Numbered from the stretch's first letter, positions 49,925 through 61,224 are shown. The stretch: 64,000 bases of DNA from Otatea glauca (GCA_036346275.1 CM070719.1:1240001-1304000), one strand, 5' to 3'. The notes: generated from the letters alone by a model not told the origin. Numbers and translations are program-made.

Positions 49925-52890
49925 ATGGAGGTGTTCCAAGGAGCGCACTTCGTGCGGCTGCGCTCCCGCGTCCGCCACAACATGTACCTCGCCGCCGAGG
50001 TCGACGGGCGGGACATCGGCTTGTCCGACCAGCGCGCGGCGCACAACACGGTGTGGGCTGTCGAGCACGTCGAGGGCCTCGACGGCGGGCCCTTCATCTT
50101 CCTCCGCGGCGCCTACGGCCGCTACCTCCTCGCCACCGACCTCCAGGCCACCACCGGGCCCTCCCACGGCGTCTCCGCCGTGCAGCACGTCCACGCTCAC
50201 CACCCGATGCCGTCAGGCATGCTGTGGCAGGCCATCCGGAGGGGGCGATTCTTCGTCCTCCGCAATCCCACGGGGCGCTACCTCCGCGCCAACGGCAGGT
50301 ACCTCAGGTGGCGCATGGCCGTCACCGTCGCCGGAGACAATGCCAGCTCGATGATGCAGTGGGCGATCGAGGTCGTCTCCCGCAGGCAGGGGCGCCCGAC
50401 CCTTATCGATCCACCAGCCCAGGTAATATCTGTGAATCGATCCTGTGAATTGAAAATGATGTCCCTTTTGAAGCGATGAATGATAGAAATAATCTTGTAA
50501 TAGGAAAGTTTTAGTTTGAAAAGTTAGTATTAAGAAAGTTTAGGACGAGGAGTTGAATTAGGATAAGGAGGTGGAATCCTATTCCACTTATGAGGGTTGT
50601 AATTTTGGATATAAATAGAGGGGTAGACCTGAGTTTTTGAAAGAGAACAGAGCGAAAAGAAAAAAAAGAGAAAATTGTCCCAAAGCTTTTAGCGTTCTGT
50701 TCCAACAATTGGTATCAGAGCCAAAAAATTTCGGATTAACCCGCTGCCCCCGGGAGGAGGAGACTCCCGGGGCGGCACCTAAGGAGCAGCGTCGGCTGGG
50801 CGCCGGGGGCGCATGGGCCGGTCGCCAGAGGCGCTGGGGGCGCAGCTCCGAGGGGGGGGGCACAGCGCAGCTGTCGACGCTTCGGGAGTGGCGTGCATGT
50901 GCGGCGTCAGGCTGGTACGAGCACGTACATGAGCGCGGCAACGGGCCAGACGAGTGGCAGGTGCCGACGCGGTGCTCTGCTCGTCGCTACGGGCGCGATG
51001 GCTTGGCCGGCGACAAGCGTGGCTGCGGACAGGCGCTGGCAGGTATGCTCGACGGCTCGGCCGACGGTCGGTGCGGGTGCAGCGCGTGTGCTGGCGGGCG
51101 TGCAAGCACGATGACATCGGACGTGCGGCATGGACACAGTGGGCGCGTAGCGCTCGAGCATGGCGACAACAGGGCAGCGGCTGGCGCGGGCTCGGTGGAC
51201 GTGCGCACGAAGCTGTGACTTCTCCTAAGGGGGTGGCGCAAGAAATCAGTGGCGTAACAATTTCGTGACTTCCTCTGTGCGACAACAAGCAACTAGGAGG
51301 TGATCCAATAAAGCCAACAAGATTAAGGGGGTGATCAATCTTGTTGTTTTAAGTGTCCATTTATGTTTTTGGTAGTCATGCACGTAGGGTCAGTCCGTGC
51401 ATGTAGAATGTGTGTGTTTGTATGATGTTGTGCACGTAGGTCGTAGGAGGTGTGTTACATACGTGTGCACGTTGGTGTCGTGGTTATGCATGTAGTTGAG
51501 ACCATGCATGTACGAGTGTGTGCACAAGAGTTCTTGCAGGTGTGTCCAAGTTCTCTCGTAGGGGTAAGCTCTAATGCGAGTCTGCGTCACCGTCAAGTTG
51601 CGTTACCGGTGAAAAGACAATTGGAGCCGAGGCAAATGTCGTAATCGCCGGCGAGGTGCGTCACCGGTGGTATGGCCAGTAAGAAGAAGGCAAAACTCCT
51701 TGGAGATGTGTTTATCATCCTGTGTTGAGTATGAGTTGGGCAAATCGTAGTTGAGACCGATTGCCTCAATGAATTAGAGTTGTGTTACAAGATTAAGGGG
51801 GTGATTGATAGAAATAATCTTGTAATAGGAAAGTTTTAGTTTGAAAAGTTAGTATTAAGAAAGTTTAGGATGAGGAGTTGAATTAGGATAAGGAGGTGGA
51901 ATCATATTCCACTTATGAGGGTTGTAGTTTTGGATATAAATAGAAGGGTAGACCTGAGTTTTTGAAAGAGAACAGAGCGAGAAGAAAAAAAGAGAAAATT
52001 GTCCCAAAGCTTTTAGCGTTCTGTTCCAACAATGAATTCTGCAAACCAAGTCAAATTTTTTGGGTTCTTGATTACATCATGAGATTCTCGAACGTTTTCG
52101 CGATAAATATCATGCACGATCGTGATCAAGTAGTTAGCTTTCATTATCCCTGCACTCCTATATATATTTTGTCAGATCGATGTGTGTCAATTCGATCGCA
52201 CTGGTTAAGTGTCATGGTGGTTCATGATTCATGCATTGTCACTGAGTTAATCACTGCGTTGTGCAATAAACAGCTAATGCGACGCCGTAGGCGGCCAACC
52301 GAGGGGGAGGTGACTCGGATCATCCGATACGTCCGAGCCGACGCCAACGGGGACATCAACGAGCAAGCTTGGAGGACGATCCGGGTCAACACCAACAGCG
52401 TGATGCAGCTGCGGCTCGCCTTGGCCAACCGCCTGGGCCAGAACAGGGACGCGCTCCACACCACCCTCTGCGTCCGCGCCGGCCGCTTCGCCCGGCTCTC
52501 CCCTCTGCTCATCGATCTGCCTATCGGCAACGACCGCATCGACATCATCGTGATCTCGCACGGGACACCAGGTGAGGACCTGTATTAATTTGCTCATTGT
52601 TACCAGTTGTTCAGTGTTCTTGCCAACTGCCACATTACTCCATCCATTGTTCATTGCTCCCAGTAGGTTAATGACTTTGTTGTCTACCAAAATCATGCTG
52701 ATTTTCACTCACATTGTTCATTAATTGTCCTAAGAGTAGTGGGATAGCCTGCGGTTAATTTTACTGTTCCAGTAGCTACAACATTGTTCTTACTTGTTCT
52801 TATTACCAACTGTTCTCTGACTTGTTGTCTACTTGATGTTGATGAGTTTCAGCGGACAATGCGTTGCGCTACCCATTTGCGGATGATTGA
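49925..52890 (+). CDS. DUF569 family protein, three exons (277 aa), intron 1 holds a retrotransposon
   Basis: Exons: 49925-50422 (166 codons, ends before GTAATA), 52274-52571 (after AAACAG, ends before GTGAGG) and 52853-52890 (after TTTCAG, stop TGA). Phases match (0, then 1). Exon 1 carries the DUF569 domain, a beta-trefoil fold related to fascin-like actin-bundling proteins: FQGAHFVRLRSRVRHNMYLA, a WAVEHV motif, FLRGAYGRYLLATD, MLWQAIRRGRFFVLRNPTGR and NGRYLRW. Exons 2-3 carry the C-terminal domain common in grass members (EVTRIIRYVRADANGDIN, HTTLCVRAGRFARLSPLLID, ending DNALRYPFADD). The molecular role of DUF569 proteins is not settled; actin association is an inference from the fold. Intron 1 (1851 bp) would be about 300 bp without the inserted element at 50481-52031. 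The coding frame is intact. Confidence 0.9.
50710..50722 (+). other. Primer binding site (tRNA-Met type)
   Basis: TGGTATCAGAGCC, two bases after the left LTR, is the usual minus-strand primer site of plant Copia-type elements. Confidence 0.9.
50748..50772 (+). other. Perfect GC hairpin just downstream of the primer binding site
   Basis: Arms CCCCGGGAG (50748-50756) and CTCCCGGGG (50764-50772) enclose the loop GAGGAGA. It lies about 25 bases after the primer site in the mini-retrotransposon, where retroelement RNAs often carry packaging or dimerisation structures. The role is inferred. Confidence 0.6.
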
Positions 52891-53538
52891 TGGAGTGCTG
52901 TCGAAGATAGCGGCAAGGTTTCCTGACAAATGGACAACGCCACAGAGTAGTTACTGAAAATACTCGCAAAACAGGTGGTGGTAGTACATGGGTGGGTTTG
53001 ACACAGAATGTTGTCCGAAGATACTCAGCAATCGAACAGGCAGTGTGTCTCCTTCTGTTTTTGCTTTGATCTCTATATCAAGTGGTTGTAACAACGTTTT
53101 GATACACTGTTGTGTGAAAATGTTAATCGGCAACTGATTCTTTTAGTAATAAATGATTTTTGCTAAGAGAATGTTCTCTTAAAATTGAGCTCCCTTTGCA
53201 GTGTGTTGCCTTCTGCTTTTGATATAATTTGTATGTCAAGGAATATGGGAAAAAGTAACGTTTTGACAGAGGCTGTCGTGTGAGAATGTCAACTACTCAA
53301 TCTATTCAGAAATATAAGACTTATAGCTTGAATAATCTTGTTTAGAAATATAAGATATATATATATATATATATATTTAACAAGATTTTTTCTACTATAC
53401 CTCTATTTATTCTCTCTCAACCATATGCATTTATTCGTTACCATCCACATAAGTATTACTCTCTCATCTTCTAAAACAATTAAGTGGGGTAGCTAAATCA
53501 TTTTCTCCTATACTTTTATCAATTTCACCGCAACCTTA
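52891..53538. other. 3' flank of the DUF569 gene with a MITE-like stretch
   Basis: 52891-53280 is probably the 3' untranslated region and flank. 53285-53530 is AT-rich and holds AGAAATATAAGACTTATAGC and a short (TA)n, resembling grass Stowaway-type MITEs, but no matching right terminus is recognised. Confidence 0.4.
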
Positions 53539-55050
53539 TGTAACGACCCTCCTTTTTGGTACGAATACCAAGAAGGATGATCTATGTGCATACAGTACTA
53601 ATCCCATGATCAGTGACTAGTACGCATATTTACAACATTGTTAGCACATCCATACACAATATTATTAAAGCGAAAGCTATTTATACAATGTAGTCTTACA
53701 ATTCAGAGTAAGTTACAGCAGAAATCCAAAAGCCTTGTGGTATGCCCGTACAAACCCTCAGACAACCGACAAGGTATAAACCCTAGAAAATAGCATCATC
53801 GAAATTCCCATATCCTGCGGTGAAGCATATATCTTCGGGGGTATCTTCTTCAACTAAACTAACAAATAAGGGGTGAGTACTTTCGTACTCAGCAAGACTT
53901 AAGGTGTATCACAAAAGTACAGTAAATGCAAGCTATGTTAAAATAGGTTTCTATGATTATTTTGCGTAAAGCAAAGTTGAACATGTAGATCAAGTAGTAA
54001 TTTGCAAACGAAATTTTGTAAGAGCAAGTTTGATAGGTATATAAATAAATAAGAGTATCATAGCATAGTATAACTCACAGTCCTCTATGAATATGAGAGT
54101 CACATCATCTCATTGACATTCCCTAGTGTTAGTTTAGGGAATATCCTCAATTCAGTTCTTTTTGAAAATACCAAAACTTTTAACTAGTGTTAGTTCACCG
54201 AGTCTCCCATGACTGCGGGTACGACTTTTTAAAAAGATTTAAACTCTGCAGAGGTATACAACTTTACCCACAAGTTATGATATTTTCTTTTTGCCGCTAT
54301 TTTCACGCTCCTTTGGCGTGTGGCCAGAATATTTATGACAAAAACCTTTACATTAACTAGGTTAACTTTGCACCAGCTCAGTGACGACAAACCCTTACTA
54401 CGGCGACAGAAGATATTTGCACACCCATTGTACTCTCAACAGGCTATTCCTGTTGAGTCCTCACTTCCCCATGTTCTATAGCGACGAAAAATATTTGTAC
54501 AATATTGTACTCTCAACAGTTCACTCCTGTTGAGTCCTTACTTCCCCATCATAGTAAGGCGAACACCGTTGTATTGGTATGCATTTACCCACACCTCTGT
54601 GCGGAAGCCCCTACGAGCAATCCGTCTCAGAAAGCCCGTACTACTCCAGCCTTCCAATGCGCAAAGTTAAACTAGATAACTTAATTGGTTTAAGACTGTC
54701 TCATACCAGTACTTATGGTTGTACGGATATCCCTTGGATCATACAACACTGCGTTCGGTCCTTAATCCGACTCGAACGATAATCTCCCCCTACACTACGT
54801 TCACGTCCTATGTACATCGGGCTATTGCCAATAATCGTCCGCGTCAAAACCATAGTTTTATTTTGAGTTTTTATACCAAAATACCAGTAACCATTTATGT
54901 CATATCCAACCTTTTTAAAATCTCAAGAAATAGTTTAATCTGATTATTTCAATTTTCAATAATAAAGTATGGGCAAGCATGATTAATATGTAATCGTATA
55001 TACCTATGTTAACATTATGTATTGTCTAACCTTATTCTAGGATTATCAAG
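53539..55050 (-). mobile_element. Large LTR element, copy E (inverted, interrupted)
   Basis: It starts TGTAACGACCCTCC on the plus strand and is homologous to the left part of copy C: the terminal hairpin (53551-53576), GAGTACTTTCGTACTC (53875-53890), a CTCTGCAGAGGTATA block near 54245, and GGCTATTGCCAATAATCG near 54820. It stops abruptly at 55050 where a gypsy LTR begins (TGTCGGCG at 55051). The rest of E would lie beyond the gypsy insertion, outside the window. Confidence 0.8.
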
Positions 55051-56321
55051 TGTCGGCGTTTCGAGCACCGGCAAGTAAATTTGTATGTCTAAGGGGCCGC
55101 ACGTTCCACTCCCTGAATGGTTAGACTCAGAAGTCCAAGATGTATACTGGTTCGGGCCGAAGGTCCCTACTCCAGTTCGTGTGGCGGCGTTGTATTCCCT
55201 TCAGTACAGATGACTGCACAAAGTTTACAAGCGAGAGTGCTAATGGCTTAGCGAGATGGGTTCGATTGCCCTCCTCCTCTCCTACGGGGGTTCCCGCCTC
55301 CTTTTATACGAAAGGAGGGGGCAGGTTACATCGAGAATTGGGAGAGGACAAGATGACCTACACTAGGAGCTTCGGTCCTTCGTTCTGCTGACTGATCATT
55401 GCCCGTCTTGCCCATGCTGGGTCGATAGCTTAGTTGGTCAGGGCGGTTAGGTATTTCCCCGGGAAACTGCGTACCTGCCCTCTGCGAACCTTACGAGTGT
55501 TGACGTTGCTGCGCCTGGCGTGGGCGTTGCCTCGGGAGAGGGCGTGTCTTCGTACTGTATGTGACCTGCTGATGGGACTGGGAGCATGACTTCGGTCAGT
55601 CATTAAACCTTCTTGGGAAGAAGCCACCTGCCCTTGTATAGTCGCTTCGATTGACCCCGTTCGTGGGGTACGTGGCTGTTGGCTGGTAGTGGCTTCGACG
55701 CGCGGCCTTTGACAGGGGTTGTCTTGGCACGATCGGAGTCAGAGGATCCCGACCCGCTGCAGGGGTCGGGAGCTCCGCTTGGTCGGAGTCGAGGGGTCTC
55801 GTCCCATTGCGGGGTCGGAGCCCGCTTGTCGGAGACACTTCCTCGATCGGTCGGGAAGGGATGTCTCGTGTGGCCTTGTTGGTGCTTCGGTCGGTAGTAG
55901 GCTGGGAGCGGCCTGTTGGGCTTGAGCTGTGCTTGAGGCCGCCGGCTCGTCGCTTTGGGCCGTTGGGGTACCCCTGTTATAAGTATGCGTAAGTAGCCTC
56001 CGAACCCCTGAGCGATTTCGGCAGATTCGGTCGGGGGTTGAGCTTGGATGAGAATAGTGACTGGGCCTGAGTGGTTGGCCCGACCGACTAGGTCAAACGA
56101 TTTCTGCCAGGCGTACCCCAATGCATCCGATGGCTGCCCTGGAAATTTGCCTGGGGTATTCGAACCGCCGGGGGCTTTGAATCACCTCGTTGTGCACGCC
56201 GCGCATGGCTTGGCGCGCCTCGCCCGCTCGTCTTCTGGACTGCTTCGGGTTCTGGTGAAGGGCGCTTCGTTTTCCGACGCTTGCATTTGTTGTGGAGACG
56301 TTTAATCTTCCTCCGTTCGGG

Positions 56322-56625
56322 TATATAAGGATACTACGGCCTGCTTGAGTGATAAACCTTTGAATGAGAATCCTTTCTTTTGCTCTTTGAAATGGCTTCG
56401 GGGCACCCTCTAGTTTTCGGTTTTGGTGATGATGTCGTGGCAGAAGAAGAAGACCCTTTGGCTGAGCTTTGGGCTGAGTACGATCGGGCGATGGCCGAAC
56501 TCCGGGAGGAAGAAGCTGTAGCCCGTGATGCTGCTGCCGTCGATGCGCTGCTCGAGGTCGTCCCGAGGCTCGAGGTAGCAAGGGGGGCCCTTCTAGAGGC
56601 GATGGCGCGAGGGCGCCGACTGTAG
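56322..56625 (+). CDS. Small ORF (77 aa) with its own TATA box in the presumed gypsy 3' LTR
   Basis: TATATAAG (56322-56329) lies 63 bases before ATG 56392. The ORF (56392-56625) starts MASGHPLVFGFGDDVVAEEE and continues as an acidic, Ala/Glu-rich, probably helical protein (ELWAEYDRAMAELREEEAVA). Downstream, TATAATGAAATC near 56870 is a possible polyadenylation region. It is antisense to the pol gene. I do not recognise a family. It may be a decayed first exon of the antisense gene class of this element, or a spurious ORF. Confidence 0.35.
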
Positions 56626-56965
56626 TTGGTGCGACTGCGTCGATGTCGCTGAACGGCAGGAGGCGCGTCGGCGTGCGGTTCCGCAGCTGCGGTGGCTGTC
56701 CCGTCGACCAGGCAAGGGCCTACCAGCATGCCGTCGGTGCCACCGATGTCGGATGGATGTTTTAAGAGGTCTTGGTGCGGACAAAGTCCTGCCGTAGTGT
56801 AGCGCAGCTATTCTTGTGTCTGTTTTGGTACTATATTGTAAAGTTGTGTAAAGTTCGAGCCTGTTGGCCTATAATGAAATCTCCTTTTTCTTTATGAATG
56901 TCTTCGTAACAAGTTTGCTTCGTTTGAGTTGTCCGAGTTGCTCGTTTAGTCGTCGTAGCTAGACC

Positions 56966-57560
56966 GTGCCCTGGTCGGCAGGGACGACCGCGATGCCTCT
57001 GCGCGAGGTTCGGGCGTCTGAGTGCCGTGCCTTGGTCGGCAGGGACAACCGCGATGCCTCTGCGCGAGGTTCGGGATTCCGAGTGCCGTGCCTTGGTCGG
57101 CAGGGACGACCGCGATGCCTCTGCGCGAGGTTCGGGTGTCCGAGTGCCGTGCCTTGGTCGGCAGGGACGACCGCGATGCCTCTGCGCGAGGTTCGGGTGT
57201 CCGAGTGCCGTGCCTTGGTCGGCAGGGACGACCGCGATGCCTCTGCGCGAGGTTCGGGCGTCCGAGTGCTAGTTTAACGTCATAGCTGGACCGTGCCGTG
57301 GTCGGCAGGGACGACCGCGATGCCTCTGCGTGAGGTTCGGGTGTCCGAGTGCCGTGCCTTGGTCGGCAGGGACGACCGCGATGCCTCTGCGCGAGGTTCG
57401 GGCGTCCGAGTGCCGTGCCTTGGTCGGCAGGGACGACCGCGATGCCTCTGCGCGAGGTTCGTGGCGTCCGAGTGCTAGTTTAACGTCATAGCTGGACCGT
57501 GCCGTGGTCGGCAGGGACGACCGCGATGCCTCTGAGCGAGGTTCGGGCATCCGAGTGCTA
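56966..57560. repeat. 61-bp tandem repeat with higher-order structure
   Basis: Nine copies of a 61-bp unit (GGTCGGCAGGGACGACCGCG core) grouped as 5 + 3 + 1. The groups are separated by a linker containing AGTGCTAGTTTAACGTCATA and CTGGACCGTGCCGTGG. Most units are 95% or more alike. Confidence 0.95.
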
Positions 57561-58433
57561 GTTTAACGTCATAGCTGGACCGTGGGCTCGTTTTACGCCG
57601 CACCGGGCGTGGGCTCGCTTTTACGTCGTGCCGGACGTGGGCATCCATCCCGAGTCCTCGTCTGGCGAGGGTAGCTGCAGAGGAGTGGCCGCCGTCTATC
57701 CCACACGTATACCCCATCCGCAGGTGTGGGACCTGGAGGGGGTGAGCGACGCGCGTTTACCCGCGTTAGTTTGAACGCCGTGCTCGTGGAACTTTATAAC
57801 AGGTAGTCCGAGTGGGTCCTGGGAGGTCCCACCCAAGGGGGACCCTTCCGAGCGGACGGTCCCAGTAGGGTGTCTGGCCTGCGTGGGCGACCCATAAGAA
57901 ACCTTTCTCTACTCAATCCCGTATGGGCCCTGGGTCGTCCGCCGACCCAAGGCACAGCTGGCTGTGGCTCATCGATGAGCTCTCGGGAGAGTGTGAAGTA
58001 TGGTCTCGGACGCGAGTAAAGGTGATTGGGTCGTCAGCTGACCTAACCGAGGGCCCACCGTGGGGCTCACCTCATACTTGCCCTTCGCTCAAGTTTTGCC
58101 GGGGCGGCCTTATGCCCATCTGGTGGGGTTGGCCTTTTGAACCCACAGCTTTTAGCTGGGCCCCTGGCGCAAGCCACAGAGCTTTTGTCGTTTCGGAGCC
58201 GCAGCGACCCAGCGGGCCTCTCGCACGCGCCCCAGAGCAACCGTCCTGGCCTCAGGGTGGAGACCGAGAGGTTACAGGACGCACTGCCCGGGGGCGGCGT
58301 CTTTATGGCTCTGCCGTTTTGTCAGGATTAAATGCGGAGTGGAATTGGAAACTGGGAGTTACTAGGCTGGCGTGAGTGGACACGACGCTTCGCTCGAGGG
58401 GGTGCCTGTTCGGTCAGCGCCTGCTTGGCCTCT

Positions 58434-58440
58434 CTATATA
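58434..58440 (+). promoter_or_regulatory. TATA box of the antisense gene
   Basis: CTATATACA in a CT-rich context, about 150 bases before ATG 58582. Together with the TTAATTGTAAAG-type polyadenylation region near 61690, it brackets the plus-strand antisense gene. Confidence 0.5.
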
Positions 58441-58581
58441 CATTGCTGGGGCGCTTTGAGTAGTTACGCTTGCTTGCTTTCCTCGCCTCCTGTCCCTAAG
58501 ACAAAAAAGGAACAACAAAGAGCTAAGGAAAAGAAAACTCAGCCTTCTCTTCTCCTCGCCTTTCCGTCGCCTCTTTCGCAA

Positions 58582-61224
58582 GGATGTCGTGGCCGGAGTG
58601 CTCTGCCCGAGCCAGCCAAGCTTCGGCTTGGTGAAGAAGGGCTTCCTCCCTGCGCAAGATCTCTCCGGTTGAGGGTGCCGACGGAGCGGCCGCCTTCGTC
58701 GGGGACGACGAGGTCGTGGTGCTTGCCTCTTTCTTCGAGCGCGGCTTCGGCTTGCCGCTGCACCCGTTCGTCCGGGGGCTACTCTTCCACTACAAGGCGG
58801 AGGCGCACCATCTTAACCCCAACGGGGTCCTCCACATCGCCATATTCATCACGCTCTGCGAGGCTTTCTTGGGAATCGAGCCACATTGGGCGCTGTGGAC
58901 GCATTTCTTCCAAGCGAGGCTCTGGAAGGACAAGCCAACGGACGCCGCGGCGCCCATTGGTGGCCTGGCCCTCCAGCTTCGGTCCGGCCAGAGCGCGGAG
59001 TACCTCGAGGTCAAGCTGCCCTCGTCCAACAAGGGATGGCGCTCTGAGTGGTTCTATGCTCAGAACGTCGGAGATAGCGCCCCGCCCTTCACCGGCAAAC
59101 TTCCCGTGGCGGGGGAGGAGTGGAACTGGGGCGCCGAGAAGCGAGAGAAGAATAAGGTGGCCCTGATCGTGGAGCAGGTCAGGGCCCTAAGGAGGCAAGG
59201 GCTCACCGGGGACGTGGTCGTGCGTGCCTTCATGAGGATGCGCGTGCAACCTCTTGCGCATGCACCCGCCCCTGTTCCGTCTGAGGGCGTCCGACCGGAT
59301 GAGGATGGCGGAGCCTGAGCTGGCCGCGACGAAGGTCGAAGCCCGGGTGGCCACCGTCATGGGAGGAAGCGCTATGGAGGCGGCGGGTGGTCACCCGGAG
59401 CCATTCTCGGTGGCCCACCCTCCAAATCTGGTAGGTCGGCCGGACTTCTTCCCGCCCCTCTTTTCTTTGCGTTTAACGCTGGTCCGACCGGTGCTTTTAT
59501 CTTCTAGGGGCTCTTGGGCATGTCCTCCGGCGCCGCCTCCCAGAGATAAGGAGGCGAGGCGACGGCCGAGCGAAGGTCATGAGCTCGACTTCTCCCGCAA
59601 GAAGCGGAAGGAGGAGAGGAGGAAGAAGAAGAAGAAGGAGCGCGCGCGAGGGCCGCGCGTGGTGAGGACGTGTCGGAGGCCACTGCTGTGGGTGCAACCT
59701 CCACCGATAGCAATGAAGCACCCGGCCACGCAGCGTCTTGTGGGTTTCCTCGACCGACCGGCCGGCGGTCCGGCGTGGACTGCCGAGGCGACGACACCAC
59801 GAGCTCGCGGCCGAGGAGCCTCGGGCGGAGGGCGACCGCGCGGTCGCCATTATCGTCGCGCCTTCAGCGGAGGCAGCTTCAGGGAAGCGGCCGGCAGACC
59901 TGCCCCTCGGAGGGGGACCGGCGAAGAGGGCGCGCCTGCCGCGCACCCGCTCGGCTCAGTAAGTACTTCTCTTCTTTTGTTCAAACATTTTTGCAGAAAA
60001 GCCGCTCGAACCGCTTTTAAGTGTTTTGCGACGTGTAGCGCTTATACGGGTGTGACCGTGGTGCGTCCTGTGGCGGCTCCGCAAGGGACAGCGCCGCAGG
60101 AGGTTCCAGAGGCGCCGATCGTGGTGCTGGCGGCCGAGGGCGCGCCTGCCCACGAGGCCGAGGTTGGCGAGGAGCTCCCGACGCCTCGATTGGGGACACC
60201 GTCGTCTGACGCGGTCATCCTCGCGGAGGAAGAGACGGCGGCGCTGCCGGCGATCGTGCCGGCCGAGACGGCGCCCAGTGCGAGGTGCCCGACCCTCGCT
60301 CTCGGGGAGGTGCCGACCGAGGTCCACCGGCGAGGTCGCCGAGGGGCCCGGGGACGGTTCCACCATCGCTATCGATGGTGCCCTGGACAGGTAGCGCCCC
60401 TCCCGAACGGATGACCAAGGGCCTGCTGTCGGGAGAGGCCCCTGAGTCGGGGTCGGTGGGCGGAACAGAAGAGAGCGAGTGGGTCGCTCTTGACAAAGCG
60501 CTCGACGCCGGCGGAGATAGAGCAGGTCCGGAAGGGTTTGACTCTTTGTCTGGAATCTTCCAGCCGAGCGTTGGACGCGATGGCCGGGGGAGTCCGGCCG
60601 ATCAGTTTGGTAAGTTGACGAAAGAACCCAACTTGTAAAATTCTGATGCACGCGCCGTGAGACTAACGGATAGTCCGCATCTTGCAGCATCTGCCGGCTT
60701 GCTCGGAGGGCAAAGCTGAGCTTCTGCGGCGCTCGGACATCCAGCGGACGGCTTCCGTGGAAGAGTGCGACCGGCTGCGCCTTGAGTTGCGCTTAGCTCA
60801 AGGGGCGCTAAACGTGAGGCGGTCGGAGGCGGCGAAGGTCCGCCAGGAGTTGGAGGGGGCCACTAAGGCTCTCTTCGACGAGCGCCTGGGGGCCCGGTCC
60901 CTGAGGACGAAGGTGGCGGAGCTCGAGTCCTCCCTGTCAGAGGCTACCAGCACTAGGGACGCCGCCACCACCGCAGAGGGGGCAGCGCAAGCGCAGGCAA
61001 CCCGTCTGTGGACCGAGCGAGACCAAGCTCGGAAGGACGCCGACCGAGTTCGCTCCAAGCGGGAGGCCGCTCAGAAGGACCTGACCTCCTTGAGAACCTC
61101 CTACGAGGCGGTCAAGCGAGAGGTCGGCGACCTGGTGAACTTCGCAGCCGGTAAGGGTCTCAACTTCTTATTCGATTCTGTGGGCGCCAGAAGTCGTGAT
61201 CATCCGGCGCGCGCCATCTACTGA
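58582..61224 (+). pseudogene. Antisense gene of the gypsy element (putative gypsy-type transposon / Transposase_28-like)
   Basis: The start ATG is at 58582 (MSWPECSARASQ). After a frameshift the best block (58716-59318) gives LASFFERGFGLPLHPFVRGL, HHLNPNGVLHIAIFITLCEA and GEEWNWGAEKREKNKVALIV. This is the signature of the domain annotated in grasses as putative gypsy type transposon (PF04195 type). A Pro/Arg-rich middle with broken frames and possible introns (59300-60640) follows. Then comes a long coiled-coil (60691-61224; LRLELRLAQGALNVRRSEAA, RQELEGATKALFDERLGARS, ending near NFLFDSVG). The role of this antisense protein is not established. It lies convergent to pol, as in Tat-lineage elements. 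Frameshifts near 58620, 59310 and 59550 indicate decay. Confidence 0.65.

Larger units (their letters stand above)
50481..52031 (+). mobile_element. Complete non-autonomous LTR retrotransposon (1.55 kb) in intron 1 of the DUF569 gene
   Basis: Left LTR 50481-50707 (227 bp) and right LTR 51806-52031 (226 bp) both run from TGATAGAAATAATC to TTCTGTTCCAACA. They differ at about five bases plus one indel, so the insertion is young. ATGAA flanks both ends (50476-50480 and 52032-52036). A primer binding site TGGTATCAGAGCC (50710-50722), complementary to initiator tRNA-Met as in Copia elements, follows the left LTR; a polypurine tract (AGATTAAGGGGGTGAT) precedes the right LTR. The LTR contains a TATA-like GGATATAAATAG (near 50608). 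The 1.1-kb interior is GC-rich and has no gag or pol motif, so movement would need enzymes supplied in trans. It is larger than classic TRIMs, so a small LARD-like or deleted Copia derivative fits. Confidence 0.92.

Noticed and set aside
49493..50448. Overlapping ORFs on both strands across DUF569 exon 1
   Set aside because: Shadows of the GC-rich exon; only the frame starting at 49925 carries the DUF569 motifs and ends at a good donor.
50637..51292. ORFs of 100-190 codons in the mini-retrotransposon interior
   Set aside because: They are Arg/Ala-rich in all frames, as expected from GC-rich sequence, and show no gag or pol motif.
55419..55450. A tRNA-like A-box (GATAGCTTAGTTGGTCAGGG)
   Set aside because: No matching B-box, acceptor stem or anticodon arm follows, so it is at most a chance or a tRNA 5'-half-like motif.
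56966..57550. Several overlapping open frames with repeated SAGTTAMPLREVR-type peptides on both strands
   Set aside because: They are translations of the 61-bp tandem repeat; a unit of 61 is not a multiple of 3 and all frames look alike.
55051..58430. Reading the gypsy element as plus-strand with a 5' LTR here
   Set aside because: No primer binding site is found on the plus strand after the region, and the integrase is on the minus strand; a 3' LTR with an antisense gene fits better, although the LTR border remains unset.
59254..60414. A 386-codon plus-strand frame taken as one protein
   Set aside because: It reads through several decayed segments in a GC-rich region; only parts belong to the antisense gene and the frame differs from that of the conserved blocks.
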